Source: Fodinibius salipaludis
Lineage (GTDB): Bacteria; Bacteroidota; Rhodothermia; Balneolales; Balneolaceae
DNA length: 64,000 nucleotides
Assembly: GCF_002287075.1 (NCBI RefSeq)
Contig: NZ_NSKE01000004.1
Span: 124,001 to 188,000 of the forward strand
Direction of reading: 5' to 3'
The notes below the pieces were generated by a model. The model saw nothing but the letters and a program-made list of their open reading frames with translations, searched no databases and had not been told where the DNA came from. Made by a program: the position numbers and the translations under genes. Positions 8,593 through 18,254 of this stretch are shown here, in pieces. The first letter of the stretch is position 1, and every line of letters starts with the position of its first letter.

Positions 8593-9105
8593 TTAATTAA
8601 TATCTACTCCATGCTTATTTAAATATTCTTTAAACGATTGCTTACCTGTTAAATCTGACCCTACAAAAGCCACAAGCTTGTCAAAAATATCAGTCGGCAA
8701 AAATCCCGGCTGTCTGCCTATGGTGTTACCATCCCGATCCAAAAAAATAAATGTGGGCGTCGAACTAACTCTAAACTGACGCGCCAATTGCCGTTCGGTA
8801 AGGGAACGGCCATTAAATACAATTTCGCGATCCGACTCGATATCGACCTTAACCGGATAAAAATATTTGTCTAAACTGTCTTGAACCGTTTGCTTTGGAA
8901 ACACTTCCTTATGCATTTTTTTGCAATACCCACACCATTCTGCTTCGGCAAACAGCATTACCTTTTTACCATTCTCTTTGGCCAACTCCTGCGCTTCAGA
9001 AAGTGAATTCCAATTTATATCCGACTGAGCTGTTGCAGGGAATATTCCAATAAGTAAAACAAATAATCCAATGAATAATCCTCTCACATTCCACAGTAAT
9101 CTCAT
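8593..9105 (-). CDS. Exported thioredoxin-family protein
   Basis: This 170-residue protein has a signal peptide or membrane anchor (1-26, ending ATAQ) and a thioredoxin fold with active site C58-G-Y-C61 after AEAEW, plus the cis-proline segment SSTPTFIF. It resembles the thioredoxin_7/SoxW-like group that reduces periplasmic disulfides. I prefer ATG 9105, because AGGT lies 8 nt upstream. A GTG at 9114 would add three residues and touch the stop of the preceding phosphatase gene. It is translationally close to that gene, so the two probably form an operon. Confidence 0.82.
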   Translation of the reverse strand: MRLLWNVRGLFIGLFVLLIGIFPATAQSDINWNSLSEAQELAKENGKKVMLFAEAEWCGYCKKMHKEVFPKQTVQDSLDKYFYPVKVDIESDREIVFNGRSLTERQLARQFRVSSTPTFIFLDRDGNTIGRQPGFLPTDIFDKLVAFVGSDLTGKQSFKEYLNKHGVDIN

Positions 9106-9114
9106 TAATAGCAC

Positions 9115-11727
9115 CTATTTTTCTTTCTGATCATTTAACTTTATAACCATTATCGTCATATCATCGTGCTGTTTTGCCTTGCCGATAAAAGACCTAACAT
9201 CTTGCGCTAACAAGTCTAAAATTTCCTTGGCTGATTTCCGGACATTCTGTTTTATCAACGTATTGAATCGCTTAGTGCCATAAAATCTTTGGGTCTCACT
9301 CAATGCTTCAACGATTCCATCAGTATAAAGGACAATTACATTATTCTCTTCTACAGATAATTCAACCTCTTCCAGATGCTCGTCAAAACGATCCCTCGAC
9401 AATCCAATACCAATTCCTTTGGGTTTTAACTCTTCTAAATTTGTATTGTTACCGTCCACTCTCAAAATCGGATTATGTCCCGCACGAGCAAAACGGAATG
9501 TTCTCTCTTTTAGGTCAATAATTCCATAAACCAACGAGATAAAAGTTCCTCGCTGAGCATTATCATAAAATAAACGATTCACCTTCTTTAAAATCTCAGC
9601 AGGTGAATCAATCTCACGACAAAGACTATGAAGCATTCCCTTGATAAAGGTCATATAAAATGCGGCCTGAATGCCTTTGCCACTCACATCTCCAATAGTT
9701 ACTGCAATACGATGGTCATCAAGTTGAACAAAGTCATAATAATCCCCACCCGTCTCGTACGCGGGTTTACAGATTGCGGCTAAATCCAGGTTTTTAAAAC
9801 GCGGGGTTTCTACTGGTAAGAAAGATTGTTGGACATCACGCGCAATTCTAAGCTCCTGTTTAATGCGTTGTTCTTGTGCCAGCTCTTCAACATAATCCGG
9901 CACATAGCCCGAAAGAGACTGCTCTTTCTCTCCCTTGACAATAAATAATACTGCTGCGACAGCATTACCAAACAAGAAAATCAATAACAGAATAAATGCA
10001 GGCAGATCCGGCGAACCACTTACAACCCAACCGCTTGAGGATTCAAGCATTAATACAAAAAGAAAATGGGTGAAAAAGACTGTCAGAATATCCCACTTCA
10101 GAAAAATAGCGAGGAAAACAATACCTAAAATTCCAAAAAGTACGATCTCCGAAATGACCGGCCCAACATTTTGGAAAGTAGGTATAATTAAAATAACACC
10201 AATAACGATCGTTAATGAGGCAAGCCACTTTCTTTTATGAGTGCTATAAAACTGTGTTGCCGCAACGGCAAAGATGCTCAATGCAAATAACAAGCTAAAC
10301 CAAAAACTGTTTAGAAAAAGATAAATGGGTGCCCAGGCTACTTCGTGAGCAAGAAAAGTACGTTCGATTTCGAGAAACAGATTGGGAGCAAAAGAAAGGG
10401 CAACAGTCCATATTCCACACAGCATAAATGCCAGTACCATTGATCGCAGAATCATTTCCCCGATAGGCTTATTAAAAAACTTTCCCTCGCGGAGATAATC
10501 ATAACTGTACAATTTTTGGGGCCAGTATTGACGCATAATCGAATCACCGACGGCAAATAGGGCAAATACGCCCACCGAGGTAAAAGCACCCGAAAACCCC
10601 ATTTGCAGCGCCAAGCCAAGCAAGTCCATCGATTGCGCATTTACCCCCATCAACGAACTTGTTCCCCATTCTTGTAAAAAAATAGTCGCCGGTACAATCA
10701 GCCCTGTTAAAATACCGGCAATCAATGCTGATCGGGTATCAACTGCGCGGGAACGAATCCGGAAGTAAAACAGGACTATCAGGGTAAGAGTGAAAATCAA
10801 CACTATCGCTATCCTGCTAATTTCTAATAATCCGGGCATATTTTGTTCCACACCATCCGGATTGTAGGTAGCATCAAGATTTACCAACGCTCCACTGGAG
10901 AGAAGACGAACATTAATACGGAGATCTTGTCCCATTATCGGAGTCGAGGCATTTACGACCACATCCGCTACGGCCTGTGAATGAACGGTCTCAATTTGAA
11001 TATCCGAAAATTCAAATTGTTCGGGATTCCAACCTCCGATTTGAAGATAATAACTTGCTAACCGTTCGATATTAGCCCGTTGAAATGTATGCGAGCGTTC
11101 AGTATCAGTGACATCCGCTGTATCTGGAGTCGAATCACTGTTGTAATCCTCATCGAAATCAAATCGCAGCACTCTATCCCAGGCCGAATCAGGCAACGTC
11201 TTCCAAAGACTCAAATCAGCATCCGCATCAAAGGCATGGATTAAAGCCCTGCGATGCACAGGACGACCCGGCAGACTATTCTGAGGATTTAGAAATTCGA
11301 TCAGGCGTCCCTGCTCATCAAGACGTACAACAATATTTTCATTTTGATCGTCTGTAGATTGAGAATTATCTCTAATATTAGAAAATTTGATATTCCAATA
11401 ATATGGATGTAAGCCTGGGGGAATAGAGTCTGATACTGAATGGATAAATGTCTGGCGACCGTTATCAAGTTGTAAACTGTCAAGTAAGTCGGTATTGCTC
11501 TGCAATGTAATTTCCGAAGCTTGTCGATCATCAAGAGAATATCCTAAATCACGAACAACCTGGTTCGCTGTTGCAGCGACCGAATCCTCAGATATTGTTT
11601 TTTGTATAACACTGCGTGGTTCCTGTGAGGGATAACTCAAGAAAAATCCAAAAACGCATAACAATCCCACTGCAACGAAAATAAAATCCCCAACCCCAAA
11701 TGCAGTATTTTTATCAATAATCGACAT
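9115..11727 (-). CDS. Membrane-anchored SpoIIE/RsbU-type PP2C phosphatase
   Basis: This 870-residue protein has one N-terminal membrane helix (about 12-30), a large predicted periplasmic sensor region (about 30-300) and a block of roughly eight to ten membrane helices (about 305-610). A linker helix (EQRIKQELRIARDVQQSFLP) leads to a C-terminal PP2C domain. Catalytic metal-site motifs are present: GGDYYDF, GDVSGKG and LYTDGIVEA. Such enzymes dephosphorylate anti-sigma-factor antagonists. The periplasmic module may sense a ligand or envelope state. No anti-sigma partner is encoded beside it. A thioredoxin gene follows directly downstream. Confidence 0.88.
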   Translation of the reverse strand: MSIIDKNTAFGVGDFIFVAVGLLCVFGFFLSYPSQEPRSVIQKTISEDSVAATANQVVRDLGYSLDDRQASEITLQSNTDLLDSLQLDNGRQTFIHSVSDSIPPGLHPYYWNIKFSNIRDNSQSTDDQNENIVVRLDEQGRLIEFLNPQNSLPGRPVHRRALIHAFDADADLSLWKTLPDSAWDRVLRFDFDEDYNSDSTPDTADVTDTERSHTFQRANIERLASYYLQIGGWNPEQFEFSDIQIETVHSQAVADVVVNASTPIMGQDLRINVRLLSSGALVNLDATYNPDGVEQNMPGLLEISRIAIVLIFTLTLIVLFYFRIRSRAVDTRSALIAGILTGLIVPATIFLQEWGTSSLMGVNAQSMDLLGLALQMGFSGAFTSVGVFALFAVGDSIMRQYWPQKLYSYDYLREGKFFNKPIGEMILRSMVLAFMLCGIWTVALSFAPNLFLEIERTFLAHEVAWAPIYLFLNSFWFSLLFALSIFAVAATQFYSTHKRKWLASLTIVIGVILIIPTFQNVGPVISEIVLFGILGIVFLAIFLKWDILTVFFTHFLFVLMLESSSGWVVSGSPDLPAFILLLIFLFGNAVAAVLFIVKGEKEQSLSGYVPDYVEELAQEQRIKQELRIARDVQQSFLPVETPRFKNLDLAAICKPAYETGGDYYDFVQLDDHRIAVTIGDVSGKGIQAAFYMTFIKGMLHSLCREIDSPAEILKKVNRLFYDNAQRGTFISLVYGIIDLKERTFRFARAGHNPILRVDGNNTNLEELKPKGIGIGLSRDRFDEHLEEVELSVEENNVIVLYTDGIVEALSETQRFYGTKRFNTLIKQNVRKSAKEILDLLAQDVRSFIGKAKQHDDMTIMVIKLNDQKEK

Positions 11728-11822
11728 GCAGTTTTTTACTGTAAGATATTTCTTTTGTTTTCACTCACGAATATGCCAAATTCTTACGTAAATTTCTGCT
11801 TTCTACTATAGCCGAACAAAAA

Positions 11823-12593
11823 ATGTGTCTGATTGTATTCTCATATAAACAACATCCCCAATACCCGCTAATTTTTGCCGCTAATCGGGATGAACATTAT
11901 GAACGACCTTCACGAGCAGCTCAATTTTGGGATGAAAATCCAAACATCTTAGCCGGTAAGGATTTAAAAGCCGGTGGCACCTGGATGGGTGTTAATAAAC
12001 AGGGAGAATTTTCGGCGATAACAAATTACCGCGATCCTGACATTAAGAAAGAAAATCCGCCCAGTCGTGGCAAGTTAGTGATCGATTTTTTAAAAAATGA
12101 TCTCAATCCCAAACAACATATTGAGCAACTTCATCCCGATGCAGATAGTTATATGGGTTTTAATCTGTTAGCAGGATCGTTGGATCAGCTGGGCTATTAC
12201 TCCAATCAACAAGACGATATTCTATTGTTAAATTCGGGATTATACGGTCTCAGCAATCACCTGTTGGAAACTCCCTGGCCGAAAGTACGTCTTGCAAAAA
12301 GGAACTTACAGTCCCTCATGAATGATAATACCATTGCCCCCGAACCACTTTTTGACCTATTGGCTGATGATCGAGAAGCCTCGTACGAAGAGCTGCCAGA
12401 CACCGGAATTCCCAAGGAGGTCGAAAAGAAAATTTCTCCAATTTTCATTAAAAGCGATGGGTATGGCACACGCTGTTCTACCGTTTTATTAGTCGATCAT
12501 AATAGAGAAGTTACCTTCGCAGAACGTCGATTTAAGCCTGAAACAATGGATGTTGAGAAGGAAAACTCCTACCAGTTTACTATTGAAAAATAG
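11823..12593 (+). CDS. NRDE/TANGO2-family protein
   Basis: This 256-residue protein starts MCLIVF and carries the NRDE signature at residues 21-24 (AANRDEHYER), with the following GGTWMG and NYRDP motifs. These define the NRDE (TANGO2) family. Eukaryotic members are linked to haem or lipid handling; the bacterial role is not established. The N-terminal Cys2 resembles that of Ntn hydrolases, but I cannot show activity. It is full length. It is divergent from the SpoIIE gene, with about 95 bp between the starts for both promoters. Confidence 0.85.
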   Translation: MCLIVFSYKQHPQYPLIFAANRDEHYERPSRAAQFWDENPNILAGKDLKAGGTWMGVNKQGEFSAITNYRDPDIKKENPPSRGKLVIDFLKNDLNPKQHIEQLHPDADSYMGFNLLAGSLDQLGYYSNQQDDILLLNSGLYGLSNHLLETPWPKVRLAKRNLQSLMNDNTIAPEPLFDLLADDREASYEELPDTGIPKEVEKKISPIFIKSDGYGTRCSTVLLVDHNREVTFAERRFKPETMDVEKENSYQFTIEK

Positions 12594-12604
12594 CTAAAAA
12601 ACAA

Positions 12605-12625
12605 ATCCGTACCAGAGGTTCGGAT
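12605..12625. repeat. Hairpin A of a related pair
   Basis: ATCCG-T-ACC aga GGT-T-CGGAT pairs with one central mismatch. A second hairpin with the same core (CCGTACC-N3-GGTNCGG) lies 44 bp downstream. Both are between convergent genes. Confidence 0.45.
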
Positions 12626-12668
12626 CGAGACACAGACCTTACTCAAAATAAAATCTCATACATCATCT

Positions 12669-12693
12669 GGTTCCGTACCTCCGGTGCGGAACC
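12669..12693. repeat. Hairpin B of the related pair
   Basis: GGTTCCGTACC tcc GGTGCGGAACC is an 11-pair stem with one G-T wobble. There is no T run on either strand, so it is not a classic terminator, although its place between convergent genes suggests mRNA 3'-end protection. Confidence 0.5.
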
Positions 12694-12717
12694 TAAGCCC
12701 CAGTCAATATAGATGCT

Positions 12718-14451
12718 TTAATCCAATGTTGTATTAGCTGCCTCTTTACCCTTAGGCGTATATTCTTCAGGATTTGGAGTTTTACCAAACTGAAAAATAA
12801 TCGCTACAATAACAGCCACTCCGGCCGGATAGATAACCCATGCAGGAACGCCGAGTACCATAATTGCGATTAAACTCACAATACTAATAGTCCCAACAAT
12901 CATCGCATAGGGCAACTGTGTGTTAACGTGTTCTACGTGATCGCACTGGGTTGCGATAGAGCTTAGAATAGTCGTATCTGAAATCGGCGAACAATGATCC
13001 CCCCAGACCGACCCCGCCAACACTGAACTTACACTCGCATAAATAATTTCGGCCGTAATGGCATAATCCAGCCCGGTATTATTCCCAATTTCCCAAGCCA
13101 GCGGCACAACCAGCGGCATTAAAATCCCCATAGTACCCCAGCTCGAGCCCGTTGCAAAAGCAGTTAGAGCTGAAAGTATAAACACAATAGCCGGCAACCA
13201 ATAGGGGTTTAATGTTTCCCCGAAAACGCTCATCAGGTAATCGGCTGTACCAAGTTCAACGGTAAGCGCACTGAGCGCCCAGGCTAACACCAAAATTAGA
13301 AGCCCATCGAACATGGTGTGCATTCCCTCCATCATACCTTCAAGCATCTCATCAACTTCCAATAGTTTTCGAGAAAGCGTCATAATAATAGCTACAGTAA
13401 CAGAGATAAGCGATCCCCAGAGCAATGCCTTGTAAGAATCGGCAGATTCAATAATGGCCTGAACAGAACTTCCTTCTCCCGTTAGAAATAACCCCCCAAC
13501 TGTTCCTACGACAAGAGCTATAATTGGAATAACTGCATTTGACCAGTGTGATACCTTTTTAGTCTTTTCGTCGTCTTCAATTTTATCTTTCCAGAGGTTA
13601 TACGTATCGAGCTCCGGATTATGCTTTGCCTTGTAAAGATTGATCCGGGCCTTAAGCATCGTTGAAAAATCACGTCCCGACCAAGCGATCAGAATCACAA
13701 ACAGGAGGGTAAAGAAAGCGTAAAAATTATATGGTAACGAGCTCAAAAATACCGCATAGGCTGATTCAGTGAAGTTAGGCATCTTTTCGGATGCATCAGC
13801 AATAAATCCAACCATAGCTCCTATCCAAGTGCTTACAAGCGCTATCGTCGCTACCGGGGCTGCGGTAGCATCTACCAAATAGGCCAGCTTAGCTCGCGAA
13901 ATACGCAGCTTGTCAGTTAATGGACGCATGGTACTGCCTACCACCATGGTGTTGGCATAATCATCAAAAAAGACAACAAATCCCATTAAGGACGTCATCA
14001 GTTGTCCCCTCACTTTAGTGCGTACATATTTGGTGATGCGCTCAATAACTCCGCGTGTACCACCATTATCGGTGATAATACCAACCATACCACCAATAAG
14101 AATCGTAAAAATAATGATACTCATATGGCTTTCATCAGCCGTGGCAGGCACTATATAACCGTCGAGCGCTGTAAAAAAGCTGGTAAAAATACCGCCGAAC
14201 GAAAGATCTCCTGCCAAAAAAGCACCGCACCAAATTCCCAGAAATAGGGCAAAAAGTACTTGGCGAAAAATTAATGCAATGCCAATTGCAACGAGCGGAG
14301 GCAAAATACTAAACCAACTTCCTGATTCAATCCCTGTTTTAGCCGTTTCCTCAGCAGCTTGGGCAGCGTCGGGAGAAGCATAACCAAAATTAATTAACAG
14401 CAATACTGAAAATAATCCGGCTATAACAAACAATGCTTTCCGCTTCATCAA
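12718..14451 (-). CDS. NhaC-family Na+/H+ antiporter
   Basis: This 577-residue polytopic membrane protein starts with an unusual signal-peptide-like segment ending near residue 25 and an acidic/Ala-rich linker before the transporter core. Conserved NhaC/ArsB-type regions include MVGIITDNGGTRGV, FFDDYANTMVVG and VLAGSVWGDHCSPISDTT. These proteins exchange Na+ for H+ across the inner membrane, or in some members malate/lactate. A roughly 60-residue charged cytoplasmic loop lies in the middle. MM at the start leaves two possible start codons. The gene fits a salt-tolerant lifestyle. Confidence 0.88.
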   Translation of the reverse strand: MMKRKALFVIAGLFSVLLLINFGYASPDAAQAAEETAKTGIESGSWFSILPPLVAIGIALIFRQVLFALFLGIWCGAFLAGDLSFGGIFTSFFTALDGYIVPATADESHMSIIIFTILIGGMVGIITDNGGTRGVIERITKYVRTKVRGQLMTSLMGFVVFFDDYANTMVVGSTMRPLTDKLRISRAKLAYLVDATAAPVATIALVSTWIGAMVGFIADASEKMPNFTESAYAVFLSSLPYNFYAFFTLLFVILIAWSGRDFSTMLKARINLYKAKHNPELDTYNLWKDKIEDDEKTKKVSHWSNAVIPIIALVVGTVGGLFLTGEGSSVQAIIESADSYKALLWGSLISVTVAIIMTLSRKLLEVDEMLEGMMEGMHTMFDGLLILVLAWALSALTVELGTADYLMSVFGETLNPYWLPAIVFILSALTAFATGSSWGTMGILMPLVVPLAWEIGNNTGLDYAITAEIIYASVSSVLAGSVWGDHCSPISDTTILSSIATQCDHVEHVNTQLPYAMIVGTISIVSLIAIMVLGVPAWVIYPAGVAVIVAIIFQFGKTPNPEEYTPKGKEAANTTLD

Positions 14452-14555
14452 ATCAGTTTTTGATTAACTTTATTTCTTGTCCATACCAAACGTACAATTG
14501 ATCCTTGAAAATACAATCTCTGTAATAATTTGCCAGATTTTTTTTGCAACAAAAA

Positions 14556-14582
14556 CCCTGAGGGTATTGTAGACCCTCAGGG
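14556..14582 (-). terminator. Intrinsic terminator of gltX
   Basis: A perfect ten-pair stem (ccctgagggt with accctcaggg) is followed, on the minus strand, by five T residues. It separates gltX from the NhaC gene. Confidence 0.85.
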
Positions 14583-14649
14583 CTTGAAATAAACTAACTT
14601 ATATTAAGCATAGACACTTATAATAGGTACCAAGCTCCATAAGCAAAAG

Positions 14650-16134
14650 CTAGCCTAACCTTTCGATCGCTGTATTAATTCGGCGGATAGTTGTCTCTTT
14701 GCCAAGTAGTTCAATCGTTGGCGTCAAATCGGGACCATAACCCATGCCCGATACGGCCACACGTAATGGCATCATTACCGGACCAAAGCCAACATCGTAC
14801 TCTTCAATCACTTCTTTAATTTTATCTTTGAGCGTTTTGGCCTCAAAGTCATCTCCGTCAAGCTCCTCGATCTTTTCTACATATGCTTCGAGCAGCTCAG
14901 CACTGTTGTCTTTCCACTTTTTAACTGCCTTGTCTTCGTATTCCTCGGGATCCTCAAAGAAAAACCGTCCCATCGTCACGAAGTCCTCAACCTTGCTGAC
15001 CCGCTCTTTCATCAACGGAATAATCTGCTTCATATATCCCTCGTCGGGATCAAGATCGTGCTCCTTAGCAATCTCCTGCACACGTGGCCACAGCTCGTCA
15101 GCCGGCTTTTCACGTAGGTAGTGCTCATTATACCAGATCAGCTTTTTGTAATCGAACACCGCACCGCCTTTGCTTACGCGATCCAGTGAAAACAGATCAC
15201 AAAGTTCTTCCAGCGAATGGATTTCCGAATCGTCGCCCGGACTCCATCCCAAATATGCCAGAAAATTAACTAACGCTTCCGGCTCAAACTTCTGCTCGAT
15301 ATAATCTTTGGTATTGATAGGAATTCCCTCGGTCTCAGCTTTCCGCTTTGAGAGCTTGCCTCCACTTGGCGACATAATCAGCGGCAGGTGTGCCATCTTG
15401 GGCGGCTCCCAGCCAAAATATTCGTACATCAAAATATGCTTGGGGGTACTGCTGAGCCACTCTTCCCCACGAATAACATGCGAAATTTTCATCAGGTGAT
15501 CATCCACCACATTCGCCAGGTGATAGGTTGGCATGCCGTCAGATTTAAGCAGAACCTGGTCATCTAACCCCTTGCTTTCAAAGGATACAAAGCCACGCAC
15601 CTCATCTTCAAAACGAATGGTTTCGCGACGCGGAACTTTTAAACGAATAACATATTCTTCGCCTTCTTCCAGCTTGCGCTCGACCTCCTCTTCTGGAAGC
15701 GTAAGGCTGTTTTTCATCGACATTCGGGTAATCGCATCATACTTGGGTGACGGATTTCCCGACTTTTTCAACCGCTCCCGCATCTGGTCCAATTCTTCAG
15801 GCGTATCAAAAGCGTAATAGGCATTGCCCTGTTCAACGAGCTGCTCGGCATATTGCTCATACATATCCTTGCGCTCACTCTGACGATAAGGACCAACATC
15901 TCCGGGATTTTCGGGACCTTCATCGACCTCCATTCCGGCCCACTTTAATGAACGATGGATATCTTCTTCAGCTCCTTCTACATAACGAGCCTGATCGGTA
16001 TCTTCAATACGGAGCACAAACGTTCCGTTGTTACCTTTCGCAAATAAATAATTATAGAGTGCCGTCCGGAGTCCACCGATATGCAGCAAACCTGTGGGTG
16101 ACGGCGCAAAACGTACACGTACACTACCTTCCAT
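14650..16134 (-). CDS. gltX: Glutamyl-tRNA synthetase
   Basis: This 494-residue class I synthetase charges tRNA-Glu, and in organisms lacking GlnRS also tRNA-Gln. The HIGH-type motif is at 18-21 (HIGG) after RFAPSPTG, and the KMSKS-type motif is K260-LSKR. The family GluRS hallmark RIEDTD is at the expected place. The length is normal. The C-terminal anticodon-binding part is present (about 330-494). The gene is monocistronic with its own terminator. Glu/Asp codons are frequent, so the protein is acidic. Confidence 0.97.
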   Translation of the reverse strand: MEGSVRVRFAPSPTGLLHIGGLRTALYNYLFAKGNNGTFVLRIEDTDQARYVEGAEEDIHRSLKWAGMEVDEGPENPGDVGPYRQSERKDMYEQYAEQLVEQGNAYYAFDTPEELDQMRERLKKSGNPSPKYDAITRMSMKNSLTLPEEEVERKLEEGEEYVIRLKVPRRETIRFEDEVRGFVSFESKGLDDQVLLKSDGMPTYHLANVVDDHLMKISHVIRGEEWLSSTPKHILMYEYFGWEPPKMAHLPLIMSPSGGKLSKRKAETEGIPINTKDYIEQKFEPEALVNFLAYLGWSPGDDSEIHSLEELCDLFSLDRVSKGGAVFDYKKLIWYNEHYLREKPADELWPRVQEIAKEHDLDPDEGYMKQIIPLMKERVSKVEDFVTMGRFFFEDPEEYEDKAVKKWKDNSAELLEAYVEKIEELDGDDFEAKTLKDKIKEVIEEYDVGFGPVMMPLRVAVSGMGYGPDLTPTIELLGKETTIRRINTAIERLG

Positions 16135-16218
16135 AAATCTTGGTAATTGAATTAAAATAATTTCTGTTCAATGCTCCGAAAAATAAGGCTTATACGGCAC
16201 TTGTGCTAATGTTAACGA

Positions 16219-16274
16219 GTGATAAGTAATAAGTGAATGGTGATTTTTAATTCTTAATTTTTAATTCTTAATTC
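16219..16274 (+). repeat. Eight tandem heptamers (STRR-like)
   Basis: Eight 7-bp units run without a gap: GTGATAA, GTAATAA, GTGAATG, GTGATTT, TTAATTC, TTAATTT, TTAATTC, TTAATTC. The block lies between divergent gltX and WbqC genes. Its form matches the short tandemly repeated heptamers described in cyanobacteria and other genomes. A ninth weaker unit (TTAACGA) precedes it. Confidence 0.7.
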
Positions 16275-16327
16275 CACTCACAGTATTAATAATATCAGTG
16301 CACTAAGTGACTTAATAGTAACTCAAA

Positions 16328-17005
16328 ATGAAGCTTGCTCTTTTAACCCCCCAATTTGCACCTAATCTCTACGATCTGGCCGTCATGCTGCAGGCCGACC
16401 GAATTATTCTGCAGAATGTAGAACGTTGGTCACGTAAGAGCCGTATTCATCGTGCTCAAATTCGCACGCCCGAAGGCACGCAATGGATTAATATTCCCAT
16501 CCGTACTGAAGACCGAAAAAAAGCCATCAAAGATGTACGCATGGATCATTCCGACGACTGGGTTACCCCCCTGTTGCGCACGTTGGAATATAACTACCGC
16601 AACAGCATCTACTACGATTTTTACGAACCTGAAATTAAAGCTGATTTTAAATCCGCCTACGATTACAGCCACCTGATGGATTTTATCCTATATATCCAAA
16701 AACGACTGTTTCGTTTTATGGATATCAGCATTGACTATGAGCTGGCCAGCAAACTTTCAGCTTATGATTCCAATCCCGATTTACTGGCGCAGCGTTTGGG
16801 AGCGAATACCCTTTTCCAGGAACACTACAGCCGACATTATCAGCGACAGGCCAAGCAAAAGAGTGATCCCATCTTTGATCACCCCAAATACCATCAGCAT
16901 TTTGAAGGATTTGAACCTTTGTGCTGTATTTTGGATGTACTCTTTCAATTTGGACCGGAAAGTTTTCGAATTACCGATCAGCTTGTTGAAAAAGTTGAAG
17001 GTTGA
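16328..17005 (+). CDS. WbqC-like family protein
   Basis: This 225-residue soluble protein starts MKLALLTPQFAPNLY and then has DRIILQN and WIN(I)PI segments, matching the WbqC-like family. Members occur in O-antigen and other glycan clusters, and some are predicted amidases or transferases; the reaction here is not known. It is followed 61 bp later by a class V aminotransferase, so the two may act together on an amino-sugar or cysteine-like substrate. That link is inference only. Confidence 0.78.
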   Translation: MKLALLTPQFAPNLYDLAVMLQADRIILQNVERWSRKSRIHRAQIRTPEGTQWINIPIRTEDRKKAIKDVRMDHSDDWVTPLLRTLEYNYRNSIYYDFYEPEIKADFKSAYDYSHLMDFILYIQKRLFRFMDISIDYELASKLSAYDSNPDLLAQRLGANTLFQEHYSRHYQRQAKQKSDPIFDHPKYHQHFEGFEPLCCILDVLFQFGPESFRITDQLVEKVEG

Positions 17006-17066
17006 ATATTAAAAGTTTACCCTTAAAAAAACTTCAACATTTAACTTTACAACATTCAATATCAAG

Positions 17067-18227
17067 ATGGACTGTCAGAAACTCCTATTTTCACTGCCCG
17101 ATGACCATCATTACCTAAACTGCTCCTATTTATCACCGCTGTTACAAAGTGTGGAAGAAGCCGGTATTCAAGGGATTAAAGGGAAAAATAATCCATGGGA
17201 AGTAACACCTGATCATTTTTTCGGGGATAGCAATACGCTACGATCTCTATTTGCTAAACTTGTAAATGCACCCAAGGCGAAAGATATCGCTATAATGCCT
17301 GCAGTTTCGTACGGACTGTCAACAGTAGCAAAAAATATAAATCCCGCTAAAGGAAGTTCAATCGTAATTTGCGGCAAGCAATTTCCCAGCAATGTATATG
17401 CCTGGAAACGGTTTTGTGAGGAACATAACTGTCAGTTAAAGGTTGTTGATCCACCGGAAGGGTTCGATAACCGAGGGCAAAAGTGGAACAAGCGAATATT
17501 AGATGCCATCGATTCAGATACGCTACTGGTTGCACTCGGCAATGTGCATTGGACTGACGGTACGTGGTTTGATATAAAAACGATTGGAGCGAAAACTCGA
17601 AATAACGACGCATACTTTGTAATCGACGGCACACAGTCTGTTGGGGCAATGCCAATTGACGTGCAAGAAATTCAGGCGGATGCCCTAATCTGTGCAGGAT
17701 ATAAATGGCTGATGGGTCCCTATGCGATAACACTTGGCTATTTGGGGCCAAGACTTCAAAACGGTATCCCCCTCGAAGAAGGTTGGATCGTCCGTAAAAA
17801 TAGCGAGGATTTCAGCGGACTGGTGGATTATGAGGATGGCTATCAACCGGGTGCCCAACGCTTTGACATGGGTGAACGCAGTAATTTTATTTTAGTACCG
17901 ATGATGATTGAGGCTATCAAGCAGATTTTAGATTGGAAACCTCAAAATATCCAGAGGTATTGTAAGCAACTAACAGCCGACCTTGAAAAAGATTTACCGG
18001 ACTACGGATATCAAATTGAGGAGACCGACTGGCGGGCCGGGCATATGTTTGGCATCCGACTGCCAGCATCTGTATCCTTAAAAAAACTACAGCGCCAACT
18101 TGATGAACATAACATTCATGTTTCGGTGCGGGGCTCGGCGGTGCGCGTAGCACCAAACGTCTATAATGATGAAAAAGATATTGCTATGTTACATGATGTG
18201 CTTAACGATGTGGCGAATGACGCATAA
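17067..18227 (+). CDS. Class V PLP-dependent aminotransferase
   Basis: This 386-residue fold-type I enzyme of the cysteine desulfurase/kynureninase-like class V group has the PLP lysine at K213 in AGYKWLMGP, preceded by VIDGTQSVGAMP, the usual Asp/Gln cofactor site. There is no conserved Cys loop typical of NifS/SufS. It is therefore more likely an aminotransferase or lyase of isopenicillin-epimerase-like type than a desulfurase. The substrate is unknown. A 38-residue membrane gene and a sodium symporter follow on the same strand. Confidence 0.82.
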   Translation: MDCQKLLFSLPDDHHYLNCSYLSPLLQSVEEAGIQGIKGKNNPWEVTPDHFFGDSNTLRSLFAKLVNAPKAKDIAIMPAVSYGLSTVAKNINPAKGSSIVICGKQFPSNVYAWKRFCEEHNCQLKVVDPPEGFDNRGQKWNKRILDAIDSDTLLVALGNVHWTDGTWFDIKTIGAKTRNNDAYFVIDGTQSVGAMPIDVQEIQADALICAGYKWLMGPYAITLGYLGPRLQNGIPLEEGWIVRKNSEDFSGLVDYEDGYQPGAQRFDMGERSNFILVPMMIEAIKQILDWKPQNIQRYCKQLTADLEKDLPDYGYQIEETDWRAGHMFGIRLPASVSLKKLQRQLDEHNIHVSVRGSAVRVAPNVYNDEKDIAMLHDVLNDVANDA

Positions 18228-18254
18228 TGGGTAACTTTTAAGTCGGAGCAAGTT

